A DNA stretch of 50,864 bases from an uncultured Caulobacterales bacterium (GTDB taxonomy: Bacteria > Pseudomonadota > Alphaproteobacteria > Caulobacterales > Caulobacteraceae): NCBI GenBank assembly GCA_903874895.1, contig CAIQUG010000199.1, forward strand, positions 1 to 50,864. Reading direction: 5' to 3'. This document shows, piece by piece, positions 42,896 to 50,864 of this stretch. How positions within the stretch are numbered: the stretch's first letter is position 1; every line of letters begins with the position of its first letter. Made by a program: the position numbers and the translations under genes. The notes beneath the pieces were generated by a model. The model had not been told where the DNA came from. It searched no databases and was given only the letters and a program-made list of their open reading frames with translations.

Positions 42896-44020
42896 ATGGC
42901 GGACGGCTCCACGATTGAAGTGACCTCCCACGCGACCGGCAAGGGCGCTGCGCGGTTTCCCTTTACCCCTGAGGTCGAGGCGGCGACCGCGCCGATCTGG
43001 AACAAGCTGAAGAGCAAGGTCACGCCGCTGGAGTGGCGCCTGCATGCGCCGCTGATCGCCGAGATCAACCGCCTGAAGCGGGAAAAGAACGCCGTCATCC
43101 TGGCGCACAACTACATGACGCCGGAAATCTTCCACGGGGTCGGTGACTATGTGGGGGACAGTCTCGGTCTGGCGCGGGAAGCCGCGCGCAGCGATGCCGC
43201 CGTCATCGTCCAGGCCGGGGTGCACTTCATGGCGGAGACGTCGAAGGTCCTGTGCCCCGACAAGACCGTGCTGATCCCGGACCTGCTGGCCGGTTGCAGC
43301 CTGGCCTCGTCCATCACCGCAGCAGACGTGCGGATGATCAAGGCCCGCTATCCGGGCGTGCCGGTGGTCACCTATGTCAACACCACCGCCGAGGTGAAGG
43401 CCGAGACCGACATCTGCTGCACGTCCGCCAATGCCGTGCAGGTCGTCGAGCAGGCGGCCCGGGAGTGGGGCGTGGACCGGGTGATCCTGATCCCCGACGA
43501 GTTCCTGGCCCGCAACGTGGCCCGGCAGACCGAGGTGAAGATCATCGCCTGGGCCGGTCGCTGCGAGGTGCATGAGCGCTTCACCGGGGCCGATATCGCC
43601 GAACTGCGCGCGGCCTATCCGCAGGCGCAGATCCTGGCCCATCCGGAATGCCCGACCGATGTGATCGAGGCCAGTGACTTCACCGGCTCCACCGCGGCCA
43701 TGAGCGACTTCGTCGCCACCCGCAAGCCCGCCCAGGTGGTGCTGATCACAGAATGCTCCATGGCCGACAATGTGGCCGTGGACGCGCCGGACACGGAGTT
43801 CGTGCGGCCGTGCAACCTGTGCCCGCACATGAAGCGGATCAGCCTCGAGAACATCTATGAGGCGTTGCTGCACAACCGCTACGAGGTGACCGTGGACGCA
43901 TCGGTGATGGAGCGGGCCCGGGCAGCCGTCCAGCGGATGATCGACCTGCCGCCGCCGGCGATCCCGGCACGCTACGACCTGGTCAAGGCGCGCCACCATG
44001 TCGACGTGGAACTGATCTAG
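42896..44020 (+). CDS. nadA: Quinolinate synthase A
   Basis: The 374-residue 4Fe-4S enzyme condenses iminoaspartate with dihydroxyacetone phosphate into quinolinate. Cluster cysteines are expected in LLAGCSLASS, in ICCTSAN and in PCNLCPHM. It has the long type with N-terminal extension (FPFTPEVEAATAP). GGAGA lies 6 bases before the ATG. It leads the nadABC operon and is preceded by two operators. Confidence 0.97.
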   Translation: MADGSTIEVTSHATGKGAARFPFTPEVEAATAPIWNKLKSKVTPLEWRLHAPLIAEINRLKREKNAVILAHNYMTPEIFHGVGDYVGDSLGLAREAARSDAAVIVQAGVHFMAETSKVLCPDKTVLIPDLLAGCSLASSITAADVRMIKARYPGVPVVTYVNTTAEVKAETDICCTSANAVQVVEQAAREWGVDRVILIPDEFLARNVARQTEVKIIAWAGRCEVHERFTGADIAELRAAYPQAQILAHPECPTDVIEASDFTGSTAAMSDFVATRKPAQVVLITECSMADNVAVDAPDTEFVRPCNLCPHMKRISLENIYEALLHNRYEVTVDASVMERARAAVQRMIDLPPPAIPARYDLVKARHHVDVELI

Positions 44021-44062
44021 GTCCGGGCCACACCGTCCTTTCCTCCCGCAGGAGCGCGCCGG

Positions 44063-45601
44063 ATGGCCGCAGCCTCATTCCCGTCTGATCTGACCGATCA
44101 CCTCGAACTGGACGGTATCCTGGTGCTGGGCGCAGGTCTGGCGGGGTTGTCCGCCGCCCTGGCGGCAGGGCCCGGTCCGGTGCTGGTGATATCCGCCGGG
44201 CCTGTGGGAGACGCCTGTTCGTCGGCCTGGGCCCAGGGGGGCGTGGCCGTGGCCATGGGGGCGGACGATTCCCCGGCCCTCCATGCGCAGGACACGGTCG
44301 CAGCCGGTGCCGGTCTGGTCCTGGCTGATCGCGCGGCCCTCCTGACGGAGGAAGGGCCGGGCGCGGTCGCGGAACTGATCGATCTGGGGGCCCCGTTCGA
44401 TACGGAGCCGGACGGACGGCTGGCCCAGAGCCTCGAGGCCGCTCACAGCCGCGCCCGGGTGGCCCGGGTCAAGGGCGACCAGGCCGGGCGCGCCATCATG
44501 CAGGCCGTGATCGCGGCCGTGGAGACCTCTCCCGGCATCACCATCTGGTCGGAGGCCCGGGCCCGCCGCCTGTTGCAGGACCGGGCCGGGCGGGTCCGCG
44601 GGGCCCTGATCGAGCGGGGCGGACGCCTGATCTCCGTCCGGGCGCGGGCCGTGGTGCTGGCCACCGGCGGGCTCGGCGGGCTTTACGCCGAAACCACGAC
44701 CCCTGCCGCGGTCCGGGGAGAGGGACTGGGGCTGGCCGCCCAGGCCGGTGCCGTGATCGTCGACGCGGAGTTCGTCCAGTTCCATCCCACCGCCATGGAC
44801 TTCGGTGTCGACCCGGCCCCCCTGGCCACCGAGGCCCTGCGCGGGGAGGGGGCTAGGCTCGTGGATCGAAATGGACGCCCGTTCATGCCGGATCATGACC
44901 CCCGGGGCGAACTGGCCCCCCGCGACGTCGTCGCCCGGGCGATCCATCGCCAGCGCCGGACGGGAGGGGGCGCGTTCCTCGACTGTCGCGAGGCGGTGGG
45001 CGACCACTTTCCCGATGCGTTCCCGGGCGTGTTTGCCGCCTGCATGGCGCATGGACTGGATCCGCGGATCTCACCGATCCCCGTGGCGCCGGCGGCGCAT
45101 TATCACATGGGTGGGGTCGAGACGGACGCGGACGGGGCCACCAGCCTGCCGGGCCTCTATGCCGCGGGGGAGTGCGCCTCAACCGGCGTGCATGGAGCCA
45201 ATCGGCTGGCGTCCAATTCCCTGCTCGAAGCTGCCGTGTTCGGACGCCGCGCCGGGCGGGCGGCGGCAGCCTTTGTCTCGCCCGCAACGGCGGTCATCGC
45301 CGCAGAGCCCGCGCCGGACCTGCCGGACGCCGCCCTGGCGGAGCTGCGGACGAGCCTCAGCCGCGAGGCCGGTGTCGAGCGATCGGCGGAGGGCCTGTCC
45401 CGGGTGCTGGCCCTCATCGACGATCTGGCCCGCCGACACGGGGAGGCCCCGACCCTGACGGCGGCCCGGCTCCTGGTCACCGGGGCCCTGGCGCGACGGG
45501 AAAGCCGCGGGGCCCACTTCCGCACCGACTATCCGGATATGGCGAACGATGCGAGGCATACGCGGACCCGATCGGGTTCGGTAGACCGGATCGACGCCTG
45601 A
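44063..45601 (+). CDS. nadB: L-aspartate oxidase
   Basis: The 512-residue flavoenzyme oxidises aspartate to iminoaspartate for NadA. The N-terminal GAGLAGLSAALAA binds FAD, SSAWAQGGVAVAMG is the family block, and HGANRLASNSLLEAAVFGRRAG closes the FAD domain. The succinate-dehydrogenase-like Arg/His residues lie in this frame. The start ATG 44063 follows nadA by 42 bases, with GGAG upstream. It is 31 bases before nadC. Confidence 0.96.
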   Translation: MAAASFPSDLTDHLELDGILVLGAGLAGLSAALAAGPGPVLVISAGPVGDACSSAWAQGGVAVAMGADDSPALHAQDTVAAGAGLVLADRAALLTEEGPGAVAELIDLGAPFDTEPDGRLAQSLEAAHSRARVARVKGDQAGRAIMQAVIAAVETSPGITIWSEARARRLLQDRAGRVRGALIERGGRLISVRARAVVLATGGLGGLYAETTTPAAVRGEGLGLAAQAGAVIVDAEFVQFHPTAMDFGVDPAPLATEALRGEGARLVDRNGRPFMPDHDPRGELAPRDVVARAIHRQRRTGGGAFLDCREAVGDHFPDAFPGVFAACMAHGLDPRISPIPVAPAAHYHMGGVETDADGATSLPGLYAAGECASTGVHGANRLASNSLLEAAVFGRRAGRAAAAFVSPATAVIAAEPAPDLPDAALAELRTSLSREAGVERSAEGLSRVLALIDDLARRHGEAPTLTAARLLVTGALARRESRGAHFRTDYPDMANDARHTRTRSGSVDRIDA

Positions 45602-45632
45602 TCCGCGCCGCCAGCCCCAACGAAAGCGCCCC

Positions 45633-46472
45633 ATGCTGACCTTGCCCGACCTTTTGATCCGACCCATCGTGGAACAGGCGCTGGCCGAGGATCTGGGCCG
45701 CGGCGGGGACCTGACGGCCGCGCTGATCCCGGCGGAGGAGACCCTGACCGCGGTCCTGGCCGCCCGGCGTCCAGGTCGGGTGGCGGGCCTGGCCTGTGCC
45801 CGTCTGGCCTTCACCACCCTGGATCCCAGCGCCCAGTTCGAGGCGCGGATGGCCGACGGAGACCGGGTCGAGGCCGGGGATGTGATCGCCTGGGTGAGCA
45901 GCGACGCCCGGTCGGTTCTGAGCGCCGAGCGCACGGCTCTGAACCTGCTGGGCCGTCTGTCCGGCATCGCCACCCTGACCGCGGCCTATGTGGCAGCGGT
46001 GAAGGGCACCGACGCGGTGATCGTCGATACCCGCAAGACCACGCCCGGGCTTCGGGCGCTGGAAAAGTTCGCCGTGCGCTGCGGCGGCGGGGTCAACCAC
46101 CGGTTCGGCCTCGATGACGCGATCCTGATCAAGGACAACCATGTGGCGGCCTGTGGTGGCGTCACCGCGGCGCTGGAGCGGGCCCGCCACGTGGCCGGGC
46201 ACCTCACCCCGATCGAGGTGGAGGTGGATACCCTGGATCAGTTCGACGAGGCGCTGGCCTTTGCCCCGGACGTGATCATGCTGGACAATTTCAGCCTTCC
46301 CGATCTGGCCGAGGCGGTCCGGCGCTGCAACGGCCGTGTCCGGCTGGAGGCATCGGGGGGCGTCAGCCTCGAGACCGTGGCCGCCATCGCCGCCACGGGG
46401 GTGGACGCCATCAGCGTCGGGGCCCTGACCCATTCCGCACCGGTGCTGGATATCGGCCTCGACGCCGTCTGA
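45633..46472 (+). CDS. nadC: Nicotinate-nucleotide pyrophosphorylase (quinolinate phosphoribosyltransferase)
   Basis: The 279-residue enzyme turns quinolinate and PRPP into nicotinate mononucleotide. Signatures are ALAEDLGRGGDLT at the N-terminus, LNLLGRLSGIATL, DTRKTTPGLR, KDNHVAACGG and ASGGVSLETVAAIAATGVDAISVGALTHS. It completes the de novo NAD operon; 18 bases separate its stop from the convergent phosphatase gene. Confidence 0.97.
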   Translation: MLTLPDLLIRPIVEQALAEDLGRGGDLTAALIPAEETLTAVLAARRPGRVAGLACARLAFTTLDPSAQFEARMADGDRVEAGDVIAWVSSDARSVLSAERTALNLLGRLSGIATLTAAYVAAVKGTDAVIVDTRKTTPGLRALEKFAVRCGGGVNHRFGLDDAILIKDNHVAACGGVTAALERARHVAGHLTPIEVEVDTLDQFDEALAFAPDVIMLDNFSLPDLAEAVRRCNGRVRLEASGGVSLETVAAIAATGVDAISVGALTHSAPVLDIGLDAV

Positions 46473-46490
46473 GACGACCCCGGTCGCAAC

Positions 46491-47819
46491 CTAGAACAGG
46501 CGCTTGCCGTCCGCTGCCGGAAGCTTCGCACCCAGGAGGCCGGCCACGGTGGGAGCGATATCCCGCATGTCGATCTCGCCCAGCGTCCCGTGCACCGGGA
46601 GGCCCGGACCGTTGACCAGGAAGGTCGCGCGCATTTCCGGGAAGTTGGGCGCATAGCCGTGCATGCCCTTCACCGGGCTCGGACCGACGGCGGGACCCAG
46701 GGGATCCTTGCCCATCTCGTAGCCCAGCTTGAAGGCGATCAGGTACTGGTAGTCGCCGGCGCCCCCCAGCTTCGCGATGCGGTCCTCGCTCATGACCTCG
46801 TCGATTCCCAGGTCCGGATTTGCCTTCAGCTTGTCCAGCAGGGCTTCGACCCGGGCCCGGAGGGCCCTGTCCTCGGGATGGGCGAGCTTCACCTCCGCTG
46901 AACCGCCTGCGAACCAGGGCTCGGCCTCCCACGAGGTGATCTCGCGCTTGGCGAGGTCGATGTGGATGAGGCCTGCCTGGACGAAGGGGGCGATCAGATT
47001 GACGTCATGGGCCACGGGCGCAAAGCCGTGGTCGGAGACAATCACCACCACCAGGCCGGGCTGGGCCTTTCGCGCCGCAGTCACCAGCCGGCCCACCGCC
47101 GCATCGATCCGCTCCAGCGCCGCATGGGCCTCGGGCGTATCGGGGCCGCTTTCGTGCTGCACGTGATCAAGACCGGTCAGATAGACGGTGGCGAAGCCCG
47201 GCGCGTCGTCCGCCATGAGCTTTTCGGCGAACCTCGCGCGGATCTCGTCACCCTCGACGCTCTCGTCGATTCCCTGGGCATAGGGGCCGAGCGCCGCCTC
47301 CAGCCGCTCCGTCAGGCCGCGGGTGGCGAGCGCACGGTTCAGCTTGCGGTCATCCTCCGTCCCCGTGCGCCAGAGCTGCGGCAGGTTCAGATCTATGGCG
47401 TGGGCCCCCACGCTCACCGGCCAGTGGACATTGGCGACCTTGAGTTTCGCCGCGTGGGCCGCGTCCCACAGGGTCGGCACCTTGATGTCCTCGGCATACC
47501 AGTACCAGCCGGTCTGGTTCTTCACATAGGGGTCGAAGGTCAGGTTGCTGGCGATGCCGTGCTTCGCCGGCCAGACCCCGGTGATCAGGGTGGTGTGGCT
47601 GGGATAGGTCAGGGTCGGCAGTACCCCCCGAGCGGCGGTGGCATAGGCCCCGCCCTGGGCCAGGCTGCGCAGGGTCGGGATCCTCAGGCCGCGGGCGTCG
47701 GCCTGCAGGATGTCTGCGGGCCGCAGGCCGTCGATGGAGATCATCAGGACCGGGGCCGCAAAGGTCTGGCTGGCGATCAGGCTAACGAACCCGGCAATGA
47801 GGCACGACAAAAGGCGCAT
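46491..47819 (-). CDS. Exported nucleotide pyrophosphatase/phosphodiesterase (alkaline phosphatase superfamily)
   Basis: The 442-residue protein starts at ATG 47819 with a signal peptide (MRLLSCLIAGFVSLIASQTFA), so it acts in the periplasm. It matches the NPP/type I phosphodiesterase family: the first zinc ligand D in SIDGLRP, the nucleophile Thr in LPTLTYPSHTTLITG, TGLDHVQH with D and H, IVSDHGF, and the late H in GMHGYAP. Such enzymes split nucleotides or phosphodiesters. Nothing nearby indicates the substrate. It is convergent with nadC (18 bases). Confidence 0.92.
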   Translation of the reverse strand: MRLLSCLIAGFVSLIASQTFAAPVLMISIDGLRPADILQADARGLRIPTLRSLAQGGAYATAARGVLPTLTYPSHTTLITGVWPAKHGIASNLTFDPYVKNQTGWYWYAEDIKVPTLWDAAHAAKLKVANVHWPVSVGAHAIDLNLPQLWRTGTEDDRKLNRALATRGLTERLEAALGPYAQGIDESVEGDEIRARFAEKLMADDAPGFATVYLTGLDHVQHESGPDTPEAHAALERIDAAVGRLVTAARKAQPGLVVVIVSDHGFAPVAHDVNLIAPFVQAGLIHIDLAKREITSWEAEPWFAGGSAEVKLAHPEDRALRARVEALLDKLKANPDLGIDEVMSEDRIAKLGGAGDYQYLIAFKLGYEMGKDPLGPAVGPSPVKGMHGYAPNFPEMRATFLVNGPGLPVHGTLGEIDMRDIAPTVAGLLGAKLPAADGKRLF

Positions 47820-47909
47820 GAGTCTCTGGTCTCCGACGAAGGGCGGTGCATAGCCGCGCATGACGACGGGTCTGTGACATCCTGGCAAGGCCGATTTCGC
47901 TCGCCCGAC

Positions 47910-48599
47910 TCAGAAAAGCCCCAGCGCCTTGAGACTGGCGACCCCGTCGCGGCCGACGACGATGTGGTCGTGGATGGTGATCTTCAGAGGGCGGGCCGCT
48001 TCGACGATCTCCCGGGTCATGGCGATGTCGGCCGGCGAGGGTGTGGGGTCCCCCGACGGATGGTTGTGCACGAGGATCAGGGACGAGGAGGACAGCTCCA
48101 GTGCCCGCCGCACGATCTCCCGTGGATAGACGGGAGCGTGGTCGACGGTGCCCTGGCCCAGCATCTCGTCGCTCTGCAGCTGGTTCTTGCGGTCGAGGAA
48201 GATCACCCGGAACTGTTCCCGTCGTTCCTGGGCCAGGGACACGCGGACATAGGCAATCAGCGCGGACCAGGACGAGATCACGGGACGCCGCCGGGCCTCC
48301 GCCCGGGTGGCACGGACGGCCAGTTCCTGCGCGATCTTGAGGTCCAGGGCCGTGGCCGCCCCGATCCCGGCGCACTGGGCCAGTTCCCCCTCCGGAGCGC
48401 CCATCACCTCGGCCAGGCCGCCGAACCGGGCCATCAGGGCCTTTGCCAGGGGCTTGACGTCCCCCCGGGGCAGGGTGCGGAACAGATAGAGCTCCAGCAG
48501 TTCATAGTCGGGCAGGGCTGCGAGACCCGAAGTCTCGGCTCGCTGACGAAGCCTGAGCCTGTGGCCCGCGAGGCCGGGGTCTGCATGCGTCCGGGGCAT
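47910..48599 (-). CDS. radC: RadC-family JAB1/MPN protein
   Basis: The 229-residue protein has a helix-hairpin-helix-like first half with CAGIGAATALDLKIAQELA, then a JAMM metalloprotease-like domain with VHNHPSGDPTPSPADI and DHIVVG. The name RadC is historical; a DNA repair role is unproven and the protein probably is a metal-dependent hydrolase. It lies 60 bases after map on the same strand, in a map-radC order often seen in alphaproteobacteria. Confidence 0.95.
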   Translation of the reverse strand: MPRTHADPGLAGHRLRLRQRAETSGLAALPDYELLELYLFRTLPRGDVKPLAKALMARFGGLAEVMGAPEGELAQCAGIGAATALDLKIAQELAVRATRAEARRRPVISSWSALIAYVRVSLAQERREQFRVIFLDRKNQLQSDEMLGQGTVDHAPVYPREIVRRALELSSSSLILVHNHPSGDPTPSPADIAMTREIVEAARPLKITIHDHIVVGRDGVASLKALGLF

Positions 48600-48659
48600 G
48601 GTCCCGAGAGTGGCGCGACCGGGGACCCGCCCGCAAGATGTGAAAAGGTCGCGGTCCCG

Positions 48660-49475
48660 TCAGATTTCGATCAGGGGCTGGAACTGGCCGGTGGGGGAGG
48701 CGGTGAAGATCTCCACACCCGTGTCCGTGACGCCGACGCTGTGCTCGCACTGGGCCGAGAGGGACTTGTCCCGGGTGACCGCCGTCCAGCCGTCGGACAG
48801 GACCTTCACCTCCTTGCGGCCGAGATTGATCATCGGCTCCACGGTGAAGAACATGCCCGGCTTCAGGACCTCGCCGGTACCCGGCCGACCGAAGTGCATG
48901 ACATTGGGGGCATCGTGGAAGACCCGCCCGACCCCGTGACCGCAGAAATCGGCCACGACGGAGCACCGCTGAGCCTCCACATAGGTCTGGATGGCGTGGC
49001 CCACATCGCCGAGCCGCGCGCCGGGCTTGACCGCGGCCAGACCCAGCTCGAGGCCCTTGTAGGTGATGTCCACCAGCCGCTTGGCCCGGGGGGAGACCTT
49101 GCCGACCCCGTACATCCGGCTGGTATCGCCGTGCCAGCCGTCGACGATCACGGTGACATCGATATTGACGATATCTCCCTCCCGCAGGGCGCGGGGACCG
49201 GGAATGCCGTGGCACACCACATGATTGATCGAGGTGCAGATGGTGTGCTTGTAGCCCCGGTAGCCGAGGCAGGCGGGCAAGGCGCCGTGATCCAGCACGA
49301 AGGTGCGGCAGAGATCGTCCAGCGCCTCTGTCGTCACGCCGGGCTGCACATGGGGCCCGATCATGTCCAGACACTCCGCCGCCAGACGGCCGGCGCGCCG
49401 CATGCCCTCGAAGTCGGCCGGGCTGTGCAGCTTGATGGCACCGTCGCGGAACGGGGCGTCTTGAAGATCGGTCAT
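48660..49475 (-). CDS. map: Methionine aminopeptidase, type I
   Basis: The 271-residue enzyme removes the initiator methionine. The start is ATG 49475; the 63-residue upstream extension is low-complexity shadow. Metal ligands are the two aspartates in NIDVTVIVDGWHGDTSRMY, H in GHGVGRVFHD, E in FFTVEPM and E in QCEHSVGV. It has a short N-terminal extension over the 264-residue enzyme of E. coli. It is 60 bases before radC. Confidence 0.97.
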   Translation of the reverse strand: MTDLQDAPFRDGAIKLHSPADFEGMRRAGRLAAECLDMIGPHVQPGVTTEALDDLCRTFVLDHGALPACLGYRGYKHTICTSINHVVCHGIPGPRALREGDIVNIDVTVIVDGWHGDTSRMYGVGKVSPRAKRLVDITYKGLELGLAAVKPGARLGDVGHAIQTYVEAQRCSVVADFCGHGVGRVFHDAPNVMHFGRPGTGEVLKPGMFFTVEPMINLGRKEVKVLSDGWTAVTRDKSLSAQCEHSVGVTDTGVEIFTASPTGQFQPLIEI

Positions 49476-49552
49476 GGGCGGGCTCGCGGGGCAGGGACGC
49501 CCCAGACAATAGGGACTTTCCCTGCGAAGCGAAAGGGACCGCCGTCCGACCC

Positions 49553-49927
49553 TCAGGGTTGCAGGGGGTCCGAGCCGTACTTGTTGGGTCCGGGGGTGCC
49601 CGGCAAGCAGTTGAACACCAGAGTCACGATCCCGCCGATGATCGTCAGGTTGAGCAGCAGCCACCAGGCCGACCGTTCCGTGTCATGCAGCCGGCGGAAG
49701 GACAGGCCCAGTGACGGGAGCAGTACGGCAAGGGAGAACAGCGCACCGAAGGCGTTGATATGGACCCCGTTTCTGCCGGAATTGAACAGCATCAGGTCGA
49801 CGATGTTCAGGGCCATGCTGACCAGGAAGGTGAACAGGACAAAGTACCAGAATTCCGAGCGTGATGCCCGGCCCTCGAAATTCACGTAGTTGCGGAAGCC
49901 GCTCTGGATCGCCTGCTGGAAGGTCAT
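49553..49927 (-). CDS. DUF805-family membrane protein
   Basis: The 124-residue protein starts at ATG 49927 (MTFQQAIQSGFRNYVNFEGRASRSEFW), the signature of DUF805 (YhaH-like). Three to four membrane helices follow, with LGLSFRRLHDTERSAWWLLL as the conserved core and CLPGTPGPNKYGSDP as the tail. Function is unknown. It sits between sfsA and map (77 bases before map), all on the same strand; the ribosome site upstream is modest. Confidence 0.92.
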   Translation of the reverse strand: MTFQQAIQSGFRNYVNFEGRASRSEFWYFVLFTFLVSMALNIVDLMLFNSGRNGVHINAFGALFSLAVLLPSLGLSFRRLHDTERSAWWLLLNLTIIGGIVTLVFNCLPGTPGPNKYGSDPLQP

Positions 49928-50018
49928 GTTCGCCCCGGTTTGTCCGGCCGCCGCGGTTGCGCCCGGCCCGATGATGGTGGTCGCTACGCCGTCCGAACTG
50001 ACCCGGGCGTACGGCCGG

Positions 50019-50732
50019 TCAGCCGCCGGGCGACAGGACCGGCAGACGTTCCGAAAGGCTAACCTGCCGCGTGTCGATCGTACAGCCATAGGCCAGCACC
50101 TCGACGCCTGCCTTGAGCGCATCGCGCAGGGCCTCGGCGAAGCCCGGATCGAGGTCGGCGGCGGCGGCGACGCGGTGGCAGTCGGTACGCTGGACGACGA
50201 ACAGGGCCACCGCCCGGTCCCCGGCCGCCACCCGGTTGGACAGTTCCCGCAGGTGCCGGGCGGAGCGGGCCGCAACACAGTCCGGAAACTCCGCCAGACC
50301 CGGCTGCCGCATCAGGTGGACGTTCTTGATCTCCAGCCAGCAGGGAGGTGCCCCATCCCGCTCCAGCAGGAAGTCGACGCGGCTCTTCTCCCCGTACTTC
50401 ACCTCGGGCCGCACCCGGTCATAGCCCGCCACTTCCGTGATGCCGCCCCGGGCGAGCGCCTCGGCCACCAGCCGGTTCGGATGCATGGTGTTGACCCCGA
50501 CCACGCCACCGTCCACCTCCACCAGTTCCAGGGTCAGCGGCAGCTTGCGGGTCGGGGAGGCGCTGCGGGACAGCCAGACGGTGAGGCCGGGGTCCGAAAG
50601 GCCCATCATGGCCCCGGGATTGGGACAGTGCACGGTGGTCTCGCAACCATCGGCGTCCATCACCACATCTGCCAGGAACCGCTTGTAGCGGCGGACCAGG
50701 GTGGCCTTCTCCAGTGGTTGCGTGAAGTCCAT
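50019..50732 (-). CDS. sfsA: SfsA sugar-fermentation-stimulation-type nuclease
   Basis: The 237-residue protein starts at ATG 50732 ([23 protein letters not shown]); upstream in-frame residues belong to the divergent promoter. Features are [25 protein letters not shown] and [17 protein letters not shown], the last two fitting the PD-(D/E)XK-like acid/lysine core of the family. Its role is unsettled (DNA binding, sugar control, nuclease). It is 67 bases from the divergent CinA/MoaB-like gene. Confidence 0.95.
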   Translation of the reverse strand: MDFTQPLEKATLVRRYKRFLADVVMDADGCETTVHCPNPGAMMGLSDPGLTVWLSRSASPTRKLPLTLELVEVDGGVVGVNTMHPNRLVAEALARGGITEVAGYDRVRPEVKYGEKSRVDFLLERDGAPPCWLEIKNVHLMRQPGLAEFPDCVAARSARHLRELSNRVAAGDRAVALFVVQRTDCHRVAAAADLDPGFAEALRDALKAGVEVLAYGCTIDTRQVSLSERLPVLSPGG

Positions 50733-50799
50733 GGTCCGCCTAGGTCTCTGTCTTTGAGTGAATGCGCTGAACCAGCGTCCATAGAGGGGAACGCGCCCG

Positions 50800-50864
50800 A
50801 TGGCGAGCCAAGCATCCGATCGAGTCACCGCCGCCGTGCTGATCATCGGGGACGAGATCCTGTC
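50800..50864 (+). CDS. Molybdopterin-binding CinA/MoaB-like protein, partial
   Basis: ATG at 50800, preceded by AGAGGGGA 9 bases upstream, opens [22 protein letters not shown] before the window ends; [11 protein letters not shown] is the opening of the MoCF-fold domain of CinA, MoaB and related proteins. Only 21 residues are visible. A CinA-like gene opposite sfsA is common in alphaproteobacteria. The full domain layout cannot be judged. Confidence 0.7.
   Translation, partial: MASQASDRVTAAVLIIGDEIL

Noticed and set aside
46962-49889. A 975-codon rightward open frame across radC and map
   Set aside because: Antisense shadow of the phosphodiesterase, radC and map genes; the sense frames carry their catalytic motifs.
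1-50864. tRNA, rRNA, CRISPR arrays, insertion sequences, phage genes
   Set aside because: I looked for cloverleaf-like stretches, repeat-spacer arrays, terminal inverted repeats and transposase motifs and saw none that I could support.

Overview
The window reads as chromosomal DNA of a high-GC alphaproteobacterium, most likely Caulobacterales and possibly Brevundimonas. The reasons are a PleC-like PAS histidine kinase next to pepN, the ispH-thrB-rnhA cluster, a nadABC operon with tandem palindromic operators of the alphaproteobacterial NadQ type, a TonB receptor/flavin-dependent halogenase pair, a lone Flp-type pilin, and heavy use of GTG/TTG starts. The species is an inference. I saw no rRNA, tRNA, CRISPR array, insertion sequence, phage or plasmid genes. 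Density is high, with many 1-8 bp start/stop overlaps.

Layout. 1-5.3 kb: a response regulator overlapping a GAF-domain protein cut by the window edge, a small membrane-anchored protein, a zinc alcohol dehydrogenase overlapping a SOUL heme-binding protein, and an AruH-like aminotransferase. 5.1-11.1 kb: a TonB-dependent receptor, a flavin-dependent halogenase and a TPR/2-oxoglutarate-oxygenase protein, behind a promoter with a LacI-family-like operator and with two hairpins between the first two genes. 11.2-16 kb: Flp pilin, HPP membrane protein, class C beta-lactamase-fold hydrolase, GT87 membrane glycosyltransferase overlapping an alpha/beta hydrolase, and an HD-domain protein. 16-23.9 kb: exported M20 peptidase, PleC-like kinase, aminopeptidase N, OmpW porin with a FixK/FNR-like box upstream, and a conserved unknown. 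24-27.4 kb: two adjacent acyl-CoA dehydrogenase genes with a palindrome over the likely promoter and a strong terminator, then an orphan antitoxin with a frameshifted, truncated Gp49/HigB-type toxin remnant, and a small DUF1648-like membrane protein. 27.4-33.6 kb: methionine/kynurenine-type aminotransferase overlapping a GT4 glycosyltransferase, an FAD monooxygenase, a GGDEF/EAL protein with degenerate GGDEF, and a RimJ-type acetyltransferase. 33.6-42.7 kb: rnhA-thrB-ispH, an exported protein plus argS, a NYN-domain protein, selO, a DUF4282 protein and trxB. 42.7-50.9 kb: nadABC, an exported phosphodiesterase/phosphatase, radC, map, a DUF805 protein, sfsA and the first codons of a CinA/MoaB-like gene.

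How the genes work together. The receptor-halogenase-oxygenase operon looks like an inducible module that imports a substrate across the outer membrane and has redox enzymes of unknown target. nadABC makes the NAD precursor nicotinate mononucleotide from aspartate and is probably repressed through the two operators before nadA. The acyl-CoA dehydrogenase pair probably forms one enzyme. Much of the rest is housekeeping: protein maturation (map, pepN), isoprenoid (ispH), threonine (thrB), RNA/DNA metabolism (rnhA, radC), tRNA charging (argS) and redox balance (trxB). The best candidates for new biology are the halogenase operon, the degraded toxin with a surviving antitoxin, and the regulatory palindromes.
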